Of a stretch of 64,000 nt of DNA, positions 52,118 to 61,606 are shown in pieces; positions within the stretch are counted from its first letter, which is position 1, and every line of letters starts with the position of its first letter. The stretch is from Paenibacillus oryzisoli (GTDB lineage Bacteria; Bacillota; Bacilli; Paenibacillales; NBRC-103111). The stretch lies in the NCBI RefSeq assembly GCF_001653565.1, contig NZ_LYPB01000050.1, forward strand, positions 1 to 64,000, read 5' to 3'. The position numbers and the translations under genes are program-made. Below the pieces are notes generated by a model. The model had not been told where the DNA came from and ran no database searches. It saw nothing but the letters and a program-made list of their open reading frames with translations.

Positions 52118-53878
52118 TTATTCCTCCCATTGAAATGGTATATGGATGCAGAAAGATGTCCCTTCCGGACCTGAGTCTGCGATTGATAATCCATACGACA
52201 CACCATATAAAATCACCAAACGCTGATGAATGTTGCGAAGGGCGAAGCCTTTTGATCGCTTATTTGAAAGCAAGCCCGATTGTTGACGTTCAGGTTCAAC
52301 CAAGCGTTGTTCGACTAGCTTCCGACGCTCTGGATCAATACCCTTGCCATTATCTGTGACATAAATATAGAGATCCTGTCCCTCCGCTTTGGAGGTAATC
52401 TGTATGGTAATGGGATCTTTGCCAAGACCGTGTTCAATTGCGTTTTCAACCAAAGGCTGAAGAATTAATTTCGGAACCATGGCATATTCGTGTGAGAAAT
52501 CCACAAGGATTTCTGCGCTCAGCTGATCTTCTAGTCGGAAGCTTTGGATATTCAAATAGTTTTGGACAAACGCTAACTCATCCTTCAAATACACGAATCT
52601 TTCCTGTTTATCCACCGTATACCGCAGCAGCTTTCCTAAACTCGTGATAACTTGAGATAACTCATTATTCTGTTCTTTCACCGCGACCATATTGATGGAT
52701 TCCAAGGTATTATATAGAAAATGTGGATTGATTTGACTTTGCAGCGCATTCAATTCCGAGTCCTTCTCCCGTAACCTGAGCTCATACATTTCTTTAATCA
52801 TGATATCTAGCTGGGATACCATGCTGTTAAAGCCTTCTGTCAAGGAACCAATCTCATCATTCGAATAAACAGTAGCTCGTTCTTGAAAATCACCACCTTG
52901 AACACGCCGCATTTTGCGTTGTAAATGATGGACGGGCTTAACCAATCTATCCGAAGTAAACAGTGCGGCAGCAAAAGCAAATATGAGCGAAACGACTGAA
53001 ATCCATAAGGTGAAACTCGTAAGCTTTCGCGCATCCGTAAGGAGATCTTCCTTAGGTATCGTGCCGATAATCTGTAGGCCACCGTACCCCGTAGTACGCA
53101 AAGATGTGATGATATCGGAAGAATTCGTACCCATAATATCATCGAATGAAGGAAGTGAGCCTTCTTGTGTAAATGGGTAAATCGGCTGCAAGCTTTCATT
53201 AAATACATACAATTTACTATGTGTTGATACTTTAACCGTGGACAAAATTTTCTCAAAGCCTTTACTCGTCAAATCAACTTTCACATAGCCTAACTCGCGA
53301 TTCGTAAGCGGATCCTTAATTAATCGTGCAAAAGACAATGCTTCCTTCGGTTTATTGCGATAGTAATTCCACTCTACAGGAGGCAAAATGACGAGTCCAC
53401 CGTCCTTCTGTTTGACTTGCTCCATCCATTTCGAGGAATTAGGCTCCCAGTTTCCATTAATCGTTTCCGTCAGATTGCTGAACAAAGTCCCATCCAAGGC
53501 AAAAATGAATACACCTTCTAACTCCGTCCGATCAATAATAATTGAGGCAATAAGTTTACTCGTTTTGACCTCCTCTTCAATGCTTTTGTAGCTGCCACTA
53601 GCCCTAGCGATTTTATGTTTTTCTAAAATTTCCAATAAATTCGTATCATAATACATTGCAATCGTAATTCGTTCGATATCCTTCACATAGCGTTCTAAAT
53701 TAATCGATAACTGCTCCACAATTTGATCTGAGTATGTTTTAGCCTCTCGCTCAACATTAGCTGAATATTTCTGATAGGTTAAATAACCACTAAATAAAAA
53801 TGGAAGCGTTATCATCAAGCAAAATAAAACCAGAAATTTCGTCCGTAAGGACACGAACGGCGATTTATTTATCTTCAT
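52118..53878 (-). CDS. YesM-type sensor histidine kinase
   Basis: A 586-residue membrane kinase. It has a helix at about 12-32, an extracytoplasmic Cache-like sensor (about 35-285), a second helix (about 290-312), HAMP (about 313-365), then the His_kinase motif LQSQINPHFLYNTLESI (phospho-His about 390) and a HATPase domain with LILQPLVENAIEHGLG, DNGKGI and GFALRNIHQRL. ATG 53878 is preceded by GGGGGAAG. It is paired with YesN to sense substrate or importer state at the surface. Confidence 0.92.
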   Translation of the reverse strand: MKINKSPFVSLRTKFLVLFCLMITLPFLFSGYLTYQKYSANVEREAKTYSDQIVEQLSINLERYVKDIERITIAMYYDTNLLEILEKHKIARASGSYKSIEEEVKTSKLIASIIIDRTELEGVFIFALDGTLFSNLTETINGNWEPNSSKWMEQVKQKDGGLVILPPVEWNYYRNKPKEALSFARLIKDPLTNRELGYVKVDLTSKGFEKILSTVKVSTHSKLYVFNESLQPIYPFTQEGSLPSFDDIMGTNSSDIITSLRTTGYGGLQIIGTIPKEDLLTDARKLTSFTLWISVVSLIFAFAAALFTSDRLVKPVHHLQRKMRRVQGGDFQERATVYSNDEIGSLTEGFNSMVSQLDIMIKEMYELRLREKDSELNALQSQINPHFLYNTLESINMVAVKEQNNELSQVITSLGKLLRYTVDKQERFVYLKDELAFVQNYLNIQSFRLEDQLSAEILVDFSHEYAMVPKLILQPLVENAIEHGLGKDPITIQITSKAEGQDLYIYVTDNGKGIDPERRKLVEQRLVEPERQQSGLLSNKRSKGFALRNIHQRLVILYGVSYGLSIADSGPEGTSFCIHIPFQWEE

Positions 53879-53966
53879 AAGCTTCCCCCACTTCAAATGC
53901 ATGCTCGTATTGAAGGAAAGTATAAATTGTCCCTGTTGAATTTACAAGTACCTATGCCGCTGGTGA

Positions 53967-54014
53967 AACAAAAAGCTATCCAACTTTAATTGCTAAGTTT
54001 GGATAGCTCTTTTT
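53967..54014 (-). terminator. Terminator of mgtC
   Basis: AGCTATCCAAACTT pairs with AAGTTGGATAGCT, followed by TTTTTG on the minus strand, 10-50 bp after the MgtC stop. Confidence 0.85.
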
Positions 54015-54021
54015 ACATCTT

Positions 54022-54804
54022 TTAGAAACTTAACTTTTTTTCTGATACTGATCTTTTCATTGTAGGTAGGTGTAAAGAATCTAGTGAAAGAACCTCATCC
54101 ATTTGAGAGATTTGCATGAGAGCCGCAATAAGCTTTTCCTGTTTTTGAATCTTCAGTTTGAATAGGATTTGCACGGATATCTCCAAACCATTCTCATTGG
54201 CGGTACCCCCTGCTCTCTCATCCGTATAAGGTACCATTTGGAAATTAACAATTTGCAGCTCATAATTCCCTAATATCGTAGCTACCCTGCCTAAAGCTCC
54301 GGGATGATCGACAATTTCAATTACCACTTCATCAAATCTGCGATTTCTAAGTAAATGCTTCTCCCATTTATTCAGTACAAATAAGCTGATTAATACAAGA
54401 AAAGTGCATAGCAAGGCACCCATATAGAAGCCAGCCCCTACGCTCAAGCCAATGGCAGCGACAACCCAGACGGAAGCCGCTGTTGTTAAACCTTTAATCA
54501 TATTGCCGTTGCGCAGGATGGCACCCGCTCCTAGAAAGCCGATACCGCTGATGACCTGAGCCGCTAAACGTGCAGGATCCATGCGGACATTGGTTTCATT
54601 AACAAATTGCGAGAAGCCATAAATGGACAGCAACATGATCATAGCTGAACCTAGACAAACCAGGATATGGGTACGGAAGCCGGCCGCATGGTTGCTCCAT
54701 TCCCGTTCAATTCCGATGATGCCTCCAAGTACAACTGCCAGAACCATTCGAACGGCCAATTCCAAGTGCGTAATTTCCCATACGCTTACAGTAGCAAACG
54801 ACAT
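54022..54804 (-). CDS. MgtC/SapB family membrane protein
   Basis: A 260-residue protein with four to five N-terminal helices and the MgtC signature LGGIIGIEREW, GFRTHILVCLGSA, RLAAQVISGIGFLGAGAIL and GLTTAASVWVVAAIG, followed by a cytoplasmic ACT-like C-terminal domain (about 160-240). Relatives affect Mg2+ and ATP homeostasis. It has GGAGG upstream and its own terminator; no link to the polysaccharide genes around it is apparent. Confidence 0.9.
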   Translation of the reverse strand: MSFATVSVWEITHLELAVRMVLAVVLGGIIGIEREWSNHAAGFRTHILVCLGSAMIMLLSIYGFSQFVNETNVRMDPARLAAQVISGIGFLGAGAILRNGNMIKGLTTAASVWVVAAIGLSVGAGFYMGALLCTFLVLISLFVLNKWEKHLLRNRRFDEVVIEIVDHPGALGRVATILGNYELQIVNFQMVPYTDERAGGTANENGLEISVQILFKLKIQKQEKLIAALMQISQMDEVLSLDSLHLPTMKRSVSEKKLSF

Positions 54805-54893
54805 GCAGGCCGCCTCCGTTATGTTTGAAATATCTCCTGCATCGCAGACAGCGAGTTTAAGCGAACGTTACATGCTTTAAGGTGAGCGAAAGC

Positions 54894-56354
54894 TCACCAA
54901 CCTCCTCCATATCTGATAGGACCTCTCCAGGCGAATGGATTGGAAGCAGTGAGTTCCGACTCTTTATAGCGTGGTTCTGTCTGTTTTAGCTGGCTTGCAC
55001 CCGCCATACCATCTTCCCTCAATTCAGGAAAACGTACAGCTAGCGCTTCCCTCATCTCCAGAAGCTGAGCCCTGCAGTGCTCCGCGCTGCTGTTGGAAAG
55101 CTCTTGCTGCTCGAAGGGATCTTCTTTTAGATAAAACAACTGCTCCTGCCCGCCACATACATAATATAAATATTTCCAGTCTTTATTAGCTACCATGTAC
55201 AGTCCGTCCCTATCATTCATGTAACCGAAAACCCATTCACGTTCCTTACGAATGCTTTCCATATCCAACAAGGACCGGCCATCCCGATTTCGGTCTTCAT
55301 CCTTCAGGCAGCCTGCATACGCTAGAACCGTCGGATATAAATCAGCAAGCGTTATCGGCGTATCCACCACCTCCGATGGGCTTAACTGGCCTCCATAACC
55401 TTTGGGTGGCTTGAGTAAAAACGGCACCCGGGTTGAAGGCTCATAGAAGCAGGTTTTGTGAAATAATCCATGATCGCCAAGCATCTCTCCATGATCCGAA
55501 GTGAAAATGACGAGGGTATTATCCCAAAGTTTCTGGCCCTGCAATTCACCGAACAGGCGGCCCAATTCATAGTCAATATGAGTAATCTGGGCATAGTAAT
55601 GCTTTCTGGCCATGCTAATGATGTGTGGCGGAAGCATGTCCAGCTTATGGCTTCTTTTTCTAGCCCGAACCCATTCTGGTGATGATTCCCCTCCACTCCA
55701 GTCGGATTGTACAGGATCCGAAATGGGAATACCGTCATAAAGACGAACGAAGGACTCCGGAGGATCTAAGGGTGGATGCGGCGCTTCGAAGCTGGTCCAC
55801 ATAAAGAAGGGAGTATCTTGGTCACGCTGCCGAAGGAAATCAATAGATTCTTCAACGGTCCAATGCGTGGAAGTGTAACGTATGGGTGCCGCACTAAATA
55901 CGGGGTATACCTCATTTCCTCCTACGCCATGCCCTCGGTACGTACCGCGATATTCCGTAGTCTCCAGGAAATTAACATAATCCTCAGGTACTAACCGCAT
56001 CCGTTCGAAGCCATTACGGTTGCGCGGAGGCGTAAATTGCATTTTACCTGCTGCATGAGTCTGATACCCTGCGGACAGTAATCTCCCGGGCAGTGTATCC
56101 TCAGCTACCTCAGGAATACGATAGTGACCATTGGATACCACGCCATGGTTGTATGCCGATCTGCCTGTCATAATCGTAGTTCTTGATGGTACACATAGTG
56201 GACAATCCACATAAGTCCGGCTGAACTGGATACCCTCATTGGCCAACTGATCCAGATGAGGGGTCATAACCGGATGAGTGGATTGGGCAATACCTAGACA
56301 ATCTGCGCGTTGCTGGTCTGTTGTTATTAGCAGAATATTCGGCCGTGATTTCAA
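54894..56354 (-). CDS. Sulfatase
   Basis: A 486-residue type I sulfatase with LLITTDQQRADCLG (metal ligands), the formylglycine site CVPSRTTIMTGR (Cys about 62) and the second metal motif SDHGEMLGDHGLFHK. No signal peptide is visible, so it would act on sulfated fragments after import. I start at TTG 56354 because AAAGGAG lies 8 bp upstream; a GTG at 56375 would put that site inside the gene. The Cys must be matured by a formylglycine-generating enzyme or anSME not present here. It sits between two carbohydrate units and suggests a sulfated substrate. Confidence 0.9.
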   Translation of the reverse strand: MKSRPNILLITTDQQRADCLGIAQSTHPVMTPHLDQLANEGIQFSRTYVDCPLCVPSRTTIMTGRSAYNHGVVSNGHYRIPEVAEDTLPGRLLSAGYQTHAAGKMQFTPPRNRNGFERMRLVPEDYVNFLETTEYRGTYRGHGVGGNEVYPVFSAAPIRYTSTHWTVEESIDFLRQRDQDTPFFMWTSFEAPHPPLDPPESFVRLYDGIPISDPVQSDWSGGESSPEWVRARKRSHKLDMLPPHIISMARKHYYAQITHIDYELGRLFGELQGQKLWDNTLVIFTSDHGEMLGDHGLFHKTCFYEPSTRVPFLLKPPKGYGGQLSPSEVVDTPITLADLYPTVLAYAGCLKDEDRNRDGRSLLDMESIRKEREWVFGYMNDRDGLYMVANKDWKYLYYVCGGQEQLFYLKEDPFEQQELSNSSAEHCRAQLLEMREALAVRFPELREDGMAGASQLKQTEPRYKESELTASNPFAWRGPIRYGGGW

Positions 56355-56486
56355 ATGTGATGTCTCCTTTCTCACTTAAAGATCATTGGCATAGTGAACT
56401 GACTAGCGATCTGGCACATACGGTTACGAGGTAATCATAGTGTTCTCTCTGTCAGCATCCCCTCGATCATTTCCTGATAGGATTTG

Positions 56487-56512
56487 CTTAAGCGCTTACA
56501 AGTCATATTATA
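56487..56512 (-). promoter_or_regulatory. Promoter with cre-like operator before the sulfatase
   Basis: -10 TATAAT (56507-56512), then after 6 bp TGTAAGCGCTTAAG (56487-56500). The arrangement matches that at 51262-51288, pointing to common control of the sulfatase and the second importer. Confidence 0.55.
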
Positions 56513-56626
56513 AAACTTTAACTACCCAGCCGTAATGACACGATTTCCATAATTGGTTCAAAATCGCAAGATGTTTATTACTTCCTATACGCTGATTCCA
56601 GAACAAGAAGCATAGAAGCAAAGTAT

Positions 56627-57601
56627 TTATGGTTGGGGCATTCTATGAACATCATTTCTGACATTACCGTTCAAAAAGCTTCGTACATTTTCCACTGCCT
56701 GTTCTATGAGCCTTGCCCGCGCTTCTTTGGTGGCCCACGCGATGTGAGGAGTAATTAAACAATTTCTAGCTTGCAGCAGCGGATTGTCAGCTTTCGGCGG
56801 CTCAACGGACAATACATCCAGTGCGGCGCCCGCAATGATACCTTCATTGAGCGCATCGGCCAAATCAGCTTCCTGAACAAGGCCGCCACGCGACGTGTTG
56901 ATGAGCAGCGCCGTCCGCTTCATGTCCTGCAGCCACTCTCTCCGGATGAGTTGGTCGGTCTGAGGTGTCAGTGGACAGTGCAGGCTAATGACGTCCGCTT
57001 CGGTAAACAACGTGGACATATCCACCCATTGAACGCCATCCAGTGGATCTGGCTGCTTGGTACCACTGCCCACGGCGATGACGTTCATGCCGAACGCCAT
57101 CGCAATCCGGGCCGTCTGCTGACCGATACGTCCGACGCCAATGAGACCTAGCGTTTTCCCCGCAAGTTCCATGAGCGGATGCCGAACAAAGCAAAAGTCA
57201 GGACTGGACACCCAATCCCCGGCATGGACGGCATCGCTGTGCACCTGAACTCGGTGGCACAGCTCCAGCAGAAGTGCGAAGACGTATTGTGCCACCGAGG
57301 GGGTGCCGTATGTTGGCACATTGGTCACATGAATGCCCCGCTCGCGGGCGGCCTCTGTGTCGACGATGTTGTAGCCAGTTGCGAGCACGCCGATATAAGT
57401 TAGCTTATCCAGCTTGCGGATTGTATCCGCGCTGATCGGTGTTTTGTTCGTAAGCACAATGTCAGCATCTGCTATGCGTTCAACGATATCTTCTGGAGCC
57501 GTGCGGTCGTATACCGTCACATTTCCAAGTTGATGTAATTCCGCCCAGGATAGGTCGCCGGGATTCAGGGTGTAACCATCTAAGACAATGATTCGCTTCA
57601 T
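56627..57601 (-). CDS. Hydroxypyruvate reductase/glycerate dehydrogenase-like 2-hydroxyacid dehydrogenase
   Basis: A 324-residue D-2-hydroxyacid dehydrogenase with LIGVGRIGQQTA (near 152), the Arg motif NTSRGGLVQEADL, Glu motif DVLSVEPPKADNPL and the His motif TPHIAWATKEAR; HIAW is common in HprA-type glycerate dehydrogenases. It follows the glycerate kinase by 5 bp, so a hydroxypyruvate-to-glycerate step feeding the kinase is the natural reading. The 3' end runs into a short YesN-like sequence (see findings). Confidence 0.88.
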   Translation of the reverse strand: MKRIIVLDGYTLNPGDLSWAELHQLGNVTVYDRTAPEDIVERIADADIVLTNKTPISADTIRKLDKLTYIGVLATGYNIVDTEAARERGIHVTNVPTYGTPSVAQYVFALLLELCHRVQVHSDAVHAGDWVSSPDFCFVRHPLMELAGKTLGLIGVGRIGQQTARIAMAFGMNVIAVGSGTKQPDPLDGVQWVDMSTLFTEADVISLHCPLTPQTDQLIRREWLQDMKRTALLINTSRGGLVQEADLADALNEGIIAGAALDVLSVEPPKADNPLLQARNCLITPHIAWATKEARARLIEQAVENVRSFLNGNVRNDVHRMPQP

Positions 57602-57606
57602 AGAAA

Positions 57607-58869
57607 TTAGCCTCCTTTGAAAAGGTCATTGGTTACAGCGGTGGCCGTTGCATCCAATGGTTCGTTTGCAGGAAATTCGTTGCTCGCATGGGAATTAACC
57701 GATAGAATGGGTTTGGCATGGCGGATGAGCCTCATGACACTCCGTGTGACGCGGCTTAAATTCCGCGTTGCATCACGCATACATACTTCCAGACTTGCAG
57801 GAGCCTGCACGGTGGCAAAGCAGCCGGTAAAATGCTCGTGAAGAGCCTCGTTCCCCGGCCCCAGGCTGCCCGAAATAAGCACAACCGGCTTCCCTGCCGC
57901 TGCAGCTTGCTGCGACACATATATAGGGAGCTTGCCCTGCAGTGTCTGTCCATCACTTTGCCCCTCGCCCGTCAGCACCCAGTCGGCAGCTGCAATTTTG
58001 GCTGGAAGTCCGGCGAGCTGCCCGATCACCATCGCGCCGGAGCACAATCTGCCGCCGAGCATAATCAACGCGAACCCGAGACCGCCTGCAGCGCCGCCTC
58101 CAGGGGCGTTCGAAACCGAAGGTGCATCTTGCTCACCGCATCCTCGGAGCCGCAGTGAGGATTCTACGAGCTGCGCATAGCTACGCAGGCTGTTATCGAG
58201 TTGCGTCACCTGCTCGGGCGTGGCTCCCTTCTGCGGTCCGAATACGTGCAAAGCGCCATGCGGCCCTAGCAAGGGATTGGTGACATCACTTGCGATCGTG
58301 ATGTGGCAGTCTGCCAATCTGGCGTCAAGCCCAGTAAAATCAACCGAGACGACTCGCGGCAAGTCACGCCCGAAACCCTCCAGCCGTTGCCCATCGGAAT
58401 CATAAAATGCTCCCCCTAAAGCAGTTAGCATCCCCATCCCGCCGTCGTTCGTCGCACTGCCGCCAAGGCCGATGACGAAGCGGCGGTAACCCAGATCTAA
58501 CGCCGCCATTACCGCCTCACCCAAGCCGCGGGTTGTCGTCAGGAGCGGGTTGCGATTTGTGCTAGGGATCAAGGTCAACCCGCACATAGCAGCCGTTTCT
58601 AGCACAGCCACAACCTCGTCTCCTTGTGGGACAACTCCAATCATCGCTTCTATTCTATTGCCTAGCGGACCAGATACATTTACTTGAATCCGTCGCCCAC
58701 CGGCAGCGGCAACAATGGCGTCCACCGTTCCTTCGCCACCGTCCGCCATCGGTACGCTTACAATGGTAACACCTTCCATTACTCCTTCGATTGACTGCTG
58801 CATAATACGGCATACCTCGAACGAAGTCAGACTTCCCTTAAAGGAGTCCGGTGCAATCACAATGTTCAT
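57607..58869 (-). CDS. Glycerate kinase (GlxK/GarK type)
   Basis: A 420-residue glycerate kinase, starting IVIAPDSFKGSLTS with MADGGEGTVDA, VIGLGGSATNDGGMG and SDVTNPLLGPHGA, all typical of the GarK/GlxK family. It phosphorylates glycerate to enter glycolysis. The family is usually about 380 residues; the last 40 or so (after about 380) look like an unrelated low-complexity extension. It lies between the FAD oxidoreductase and dehydrogenase genes with 3-5 bp gaps, so the three are one operon. Confidence 0.93.
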   Translation of the reverse strand: MNIVIAPDSFKGSLTSFEVCRIMQQSIEGVMEGVTIVSVPMADGGEGTVDAIVAAAGGRRIQVNVSGPLGNRIEAMIGVVPQGDEVVAVLETAAMCGLTLIPSTNRNPLLTTTRGLGEAVMAALDLGYRRFVIGLGGSATNDGGMGMLTALGGAFYDSDGQRLEGFGRDLPRVVSVDFTGLDARLADCHITIASDVTNPLLGPHGALHVFGPQKGATPEQVTQLDNSLRSYAQLVESSLRLRGCGEQDAPSVSNAPGGGAAGGLGFALIMLGGRLCSGAMVIGQLAGLPAKIAAADWVLTGEGQSDGQTLQGKLPIYVSQQAAAAGKPVVLISGSLGPGNEALHEHFTGCFATVQAPASLEVCMRDATRNLSRVTRSVMRLIRHAKPILSVNSHASNEFPANEPLDATATAVTNDLFKGG

Positions 58870-58872
58870 GGG

Positions 58873-60261
58873 TTACACCCTCGTCATGTCATAACTTAAT
58901 TCTTCCTGCGGCAAATAGGCGTCATTATCTCTCAGTGTACGGATTAGTGTCTCTGTATTTAACTGGCACGCGGCTTGACCGGTTTTAATTGCTTGTACGG
59001 CAGCCGTTCCTGCAGCTTGACCCATCATAGAGGCAGCAGGCTGCACCCGTATCGATCCATGTACTTGCACATCGCTGGATACGCAGCGACCTGCTACCCA
59101 TAAGTTGCGCCAACCCTTTGGCACAAGGATGCCATATGGAATTCCGAAGCACTCCCCGACGCCTAGACGCCCCATTTTTTCAAACTCTTCATAGTATCGA
59201 TTGTATTCCTCTTCTGAGTTGTTATAAGGATGAATATCTATGGATTTGTTGAACATACCGATTTGATCCGGGAATTGTCTTCGGGCAAAGTAGTCATGCA
59301 CATTCAATTCGTATTCGCCAACAATTCGGCGTGATTCGCGTATACCAAGCAGCGACGCAGTCGTTACGTGCTCGATGTTTTCAAATCCAGGTACATATTT
59401 TCGATAAAAATCCATGTACTCCCTCGCCAACTTCCGACCGAAGATGATACCTTCAGTTAAATCTTTGCAGCGAAGGGCATTTAAATTGAATAAATGACCA
59501 CCATTTAAATAACCAACCGTATGATTAACTTTGGCCATACCCGGCAGGTGCCGATCTGGTTGTGAGAAATGACCGTCGGCAAGCGCTTTTTCCAGCATTT
59601 CCTGCTGGATTTCATAGGAGCGGCCCCTTGTCTGATCCCAATTAATCCCGGTAAAAAGTGATGCAAGTGTCGCAGGCATAATTCCGGGCGTATCACGCCC
59701 CGCCTCCCGGCACTCCACGCCGCACAGATTAGAGAGAATAGCATCGCCTGTTGCATCGACGAATGTTTTGGCCTTCACATAGGTAAAACCTTCGATGTTA
59801 TGCAGAACAACACCGTTCACGATTCCTTTCATAACGTCTGCATCTGCATCGACGACTTTAGTGAAGAAGCACAGCTCGACACCTGCATCTACACATAATT
59901 CATCGAGAACAAGCTTGTAACCCTCAACCTGGAAAGCTGTCCATTTATGATACGACTTGCGCCAAGCATCAGGGTCGATGTCTGGACGCAGTAACTGACG
60001 CGCATACAAAGTCTCGACGATTTCGTTCATCAAGCCACCGACAAGCCTCCGCTCACCGTTCGCCATGGGGTCGAATGCTGTCACTAGACCTGATGTCCCC
60101 ATCCCTCCCAAACATCCCGTGCCTTCCACCAGCAGTACTTTTGCCCCAAGTCTGGCTGCGCAGATGGCAGCTGCCGCTCCAGCAGGACCGCCTCCGGCTA
60201 CGATGAGATCATAACATTCATCTAATACAGGAATGCTCCTTTGAAATGTGTACGTTGTCAT
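58873..60261 (-). CDS. FAD-dependent oxidoreductase
   Basis: A 462-residue flavoprotein with an N-terminal FAD-binding fold DLIVAGGGPAGAAAAICAARLG, then VEGTGCLGGMGTSGL, a central DATGDAILSNLCGVECREAG motif and the C-terminal FAD motif NLWVAGRCVSSD with VQPAASMMGQAAGTAA. This is the PF12831 type found in sugar-acid and polysaccharide loci; the substrate is not known. First gene of the LacI-controlled operon. AGGAGG precedes ATG. Confidence 0.88.
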   Translation of the reverse strand: MTTYTFQRSIPVLDECYDLIVAGGGPAGAAAAICAARLGAKVLLVEGTGCLGGMGTSGLVTAFDPMANGERRLVGGLMNEIVETLYARQLLRPDIDPDAWRKSYHKWTAFQVEGYKLVLDELCVDAGVELCFFTKVVDADADVMKGIVNGVVLHNIEGFTYVKAKTFVDATGDAILSNLCGVECREAGRDTPGIMPATLASLFTGINWDQTRGRSYEIQQEMLEKALADGHFSQPDRHLPGMAKVNHTVGYLNGGHLFNLNALRCKDLTEGIIFGRKLAREYMDFYRKYVPGFENIEHVTTASLLGIRESRRIVGEYELNVHDYFARRQFPDQIGMFNKSIDIHPYNNSEEEYNRYYEEFEKMGRLGVGECFGIPYGILVPKGWRNLWVAGRCVSSDVQVHGSIRVQPAASMMGQAAGTAAVQAIKTGQAACQLNTETLIRTLRDNDAYLPQEELSYDMTRV

Positions 60262-60285
60262 ATAGTCCTCCTAATTAAACAAAAA

Positions 60286-60377
60286 TTCAACCGGTTTAAA
60301 TTTAATTTATTGCAATTACTATACGTTGTCAATGCTTCGCGTATTAATAAATTGTATTTTTTAAACAATTGGTTTAA
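60286..60377. promoter_or_regulatory. Pair of LacI-type operators in a divergent promoter region
   Basis: TTCAACCGGTTTAAA (60286-60300) and TTAAACAATTGGTTTAA (60361-60377) are related palindromes of the AAACCGGTTT type. One lies 25 bp before the FAD oxidoreductase start and the other 34 bp before the lacI start, so both transcripts are probably autoregulated by the LacI protein. Confidence 0.7.
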
Positions 60378-60410
60378 ACTTTTTTAAAAAGATATACACA
60401 GGAGGGTTGC

Positions 60411-61409
60411 ATGCCCACAATCACTGATATTGCTAAACTTGCTAAAGTGTCAAAAGCAACCGTTTCTTTAGCGCTCTCGGACGATCCAAGAGTAGCCGCC
60501 AAGACCAAACAGCTCGTTCTTCAAATTGCGGAGCAGTTGGGATACGTGCCGAATCGAATGGCTGTAGGTCTTAGCAAATCTCGAAGCCGTCTGATAGGCG
60601 TTGTTTTTTTTAATCCACTGGAGGAAAGTGTAGAGAATCTATTCAGTGATACGGTTATGGGAATCAGTGTCAATGCTATGCGTTTCGACTACAATGTTGT
60701 TCTATTCGGATTCTCTGATCAAGACTACTCGGATGTTGCGAAAAAAGTAATTCTCTCCAATGTGGATGGTCTTATTGTGATCTCCACTGTTCCACAGTTG
60801 GATGGCTTTGCCGAACTTACCAAGCTTAATCTTCCAATTGTTTTTATTGGTAAGCGTAAAGTTACCGACATTAACCCTCAGGATATGCTTGTTGTAGCGA
60901 CTGACAACTGGGGCGGCGGCCGCTTGGCAGCCGAACATCTTCAAGAGCTTGGACATGAGAAGGTAACGGTCCTATTGCCCGATGCTCCCACACCTTGGGA
61001 GGAGGAACGCGCACACGGGTTCCTGTCCGTGTCATTTCGAGAAGCGCACAAATTACACATTCATACATCTTCTTCCCTATCCGAATTACATGGAAATGGA
61101 AGTATTAAAGACTTATCTGGAAGCGCGGTTTTCGCTGTTTCGCCGATTGTTGGGCTAAACATCTTGAGACAAGCACGCGCTGCCAACATGAGGGTACCTC
61201 ATGACTTGTCGATCATGGTGTTCGACGATTTCTCCTCTGCACCATTCGAAACACCATCACTTACCGTCATCAAGCAAGATATGAAATCACTTGGCAAGTT
61301 GGCGCTGCAGTTAGCGATTGATCGAATTGAACGTACAATGGCGCTGCCAGCCCAACTTCTTGTTGCAACAAAGTTAGTAGAGCGAGAGTCTTGCCTACCG
61401 CACACCTGA
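60411..61409 (+). CDS. LacI-family transcriptional regulator
   Basis: A 332-residue regulator with an N-terminal HTH (TDIAKLAKVSKATVSLALSD, 4-23), the hinge with LGYVPNRMAVGLSKSRS and a periplasmic-binding-like effector domain (about 60-332). GGAGGG precedes ATG 60411. It is divergent from the FAD oxidoreductase-glycerate kinase-dehydrogenase operon with two matching operators between. The effector is probably an intermediate of that pathway. Confidence 0.93.
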   Translation: MPTITDIAKLAKVSKATVSLALSDDPRVAAKTKQLVLQIAEQLGYVPNRMAVGLSKSRSRLIGVVFFNPLEESVENLFSDTVMGISVNAMRFDYNVVLFGFSDQDYSDVAKKVILSNVDGLIVISTVPQLDGFAELTKLNLPIVFIGKRKVTDINPQDMLVVATDNWGGGRLAAEHLQELGHEKVTVLLPDAPTPWEEERAHGFLSVSFREAHKLHIHTSSSLSELHGNGSIKDLSGSAVFAVSPIVGLNILRQARAANMRVPHDLSIMVFDDFSSAPFETPSLTVIKQDMKSLGKLALQLAIDRIERTMALPAQLLVATKLVERESCLPHT

Positions 61410-61445
61410 ACTGCGCGTCGATTATGAAGGATAATCTACTTAGCT

Positions 61446-61482
61446 GCAAATAGGAACCGGCTTCTGCTAGGTTCCTATTTGC
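61446..61482 (+). terminator. Terminator-like hairpin after lacI
   Basis: A perfect 13-bp stem (GCAAATAGGAACC/GGTTCCTATTTGC) with an 11-base loop; the tail CGTTATG is only weakly T-rich. Confidence 0.65.
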
Positions 61483-61566
61483 CGTTATGTGATTATGGAA
61501 CTCTTCCTCGTAACCCATGCATTATTCAGGTAATATATGGTAATTTTACAGAAAATAAGCCGGGTA

Positions 61567-61594
61567 GCAAAAAGAAGCCCTAAGGCTTCCTTTT
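61567..61594 (-). terminator. Terminator of the PL8 lyase gene
   Basis: GGAAGCC pairs with GGGCTTC, followed by TTTTTGC on the minus strand, about 13 bp after the stop at 61607. Confidence 0.75.
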
Positions 61595-61606
61595 ACATAG
61601 ATCCTC

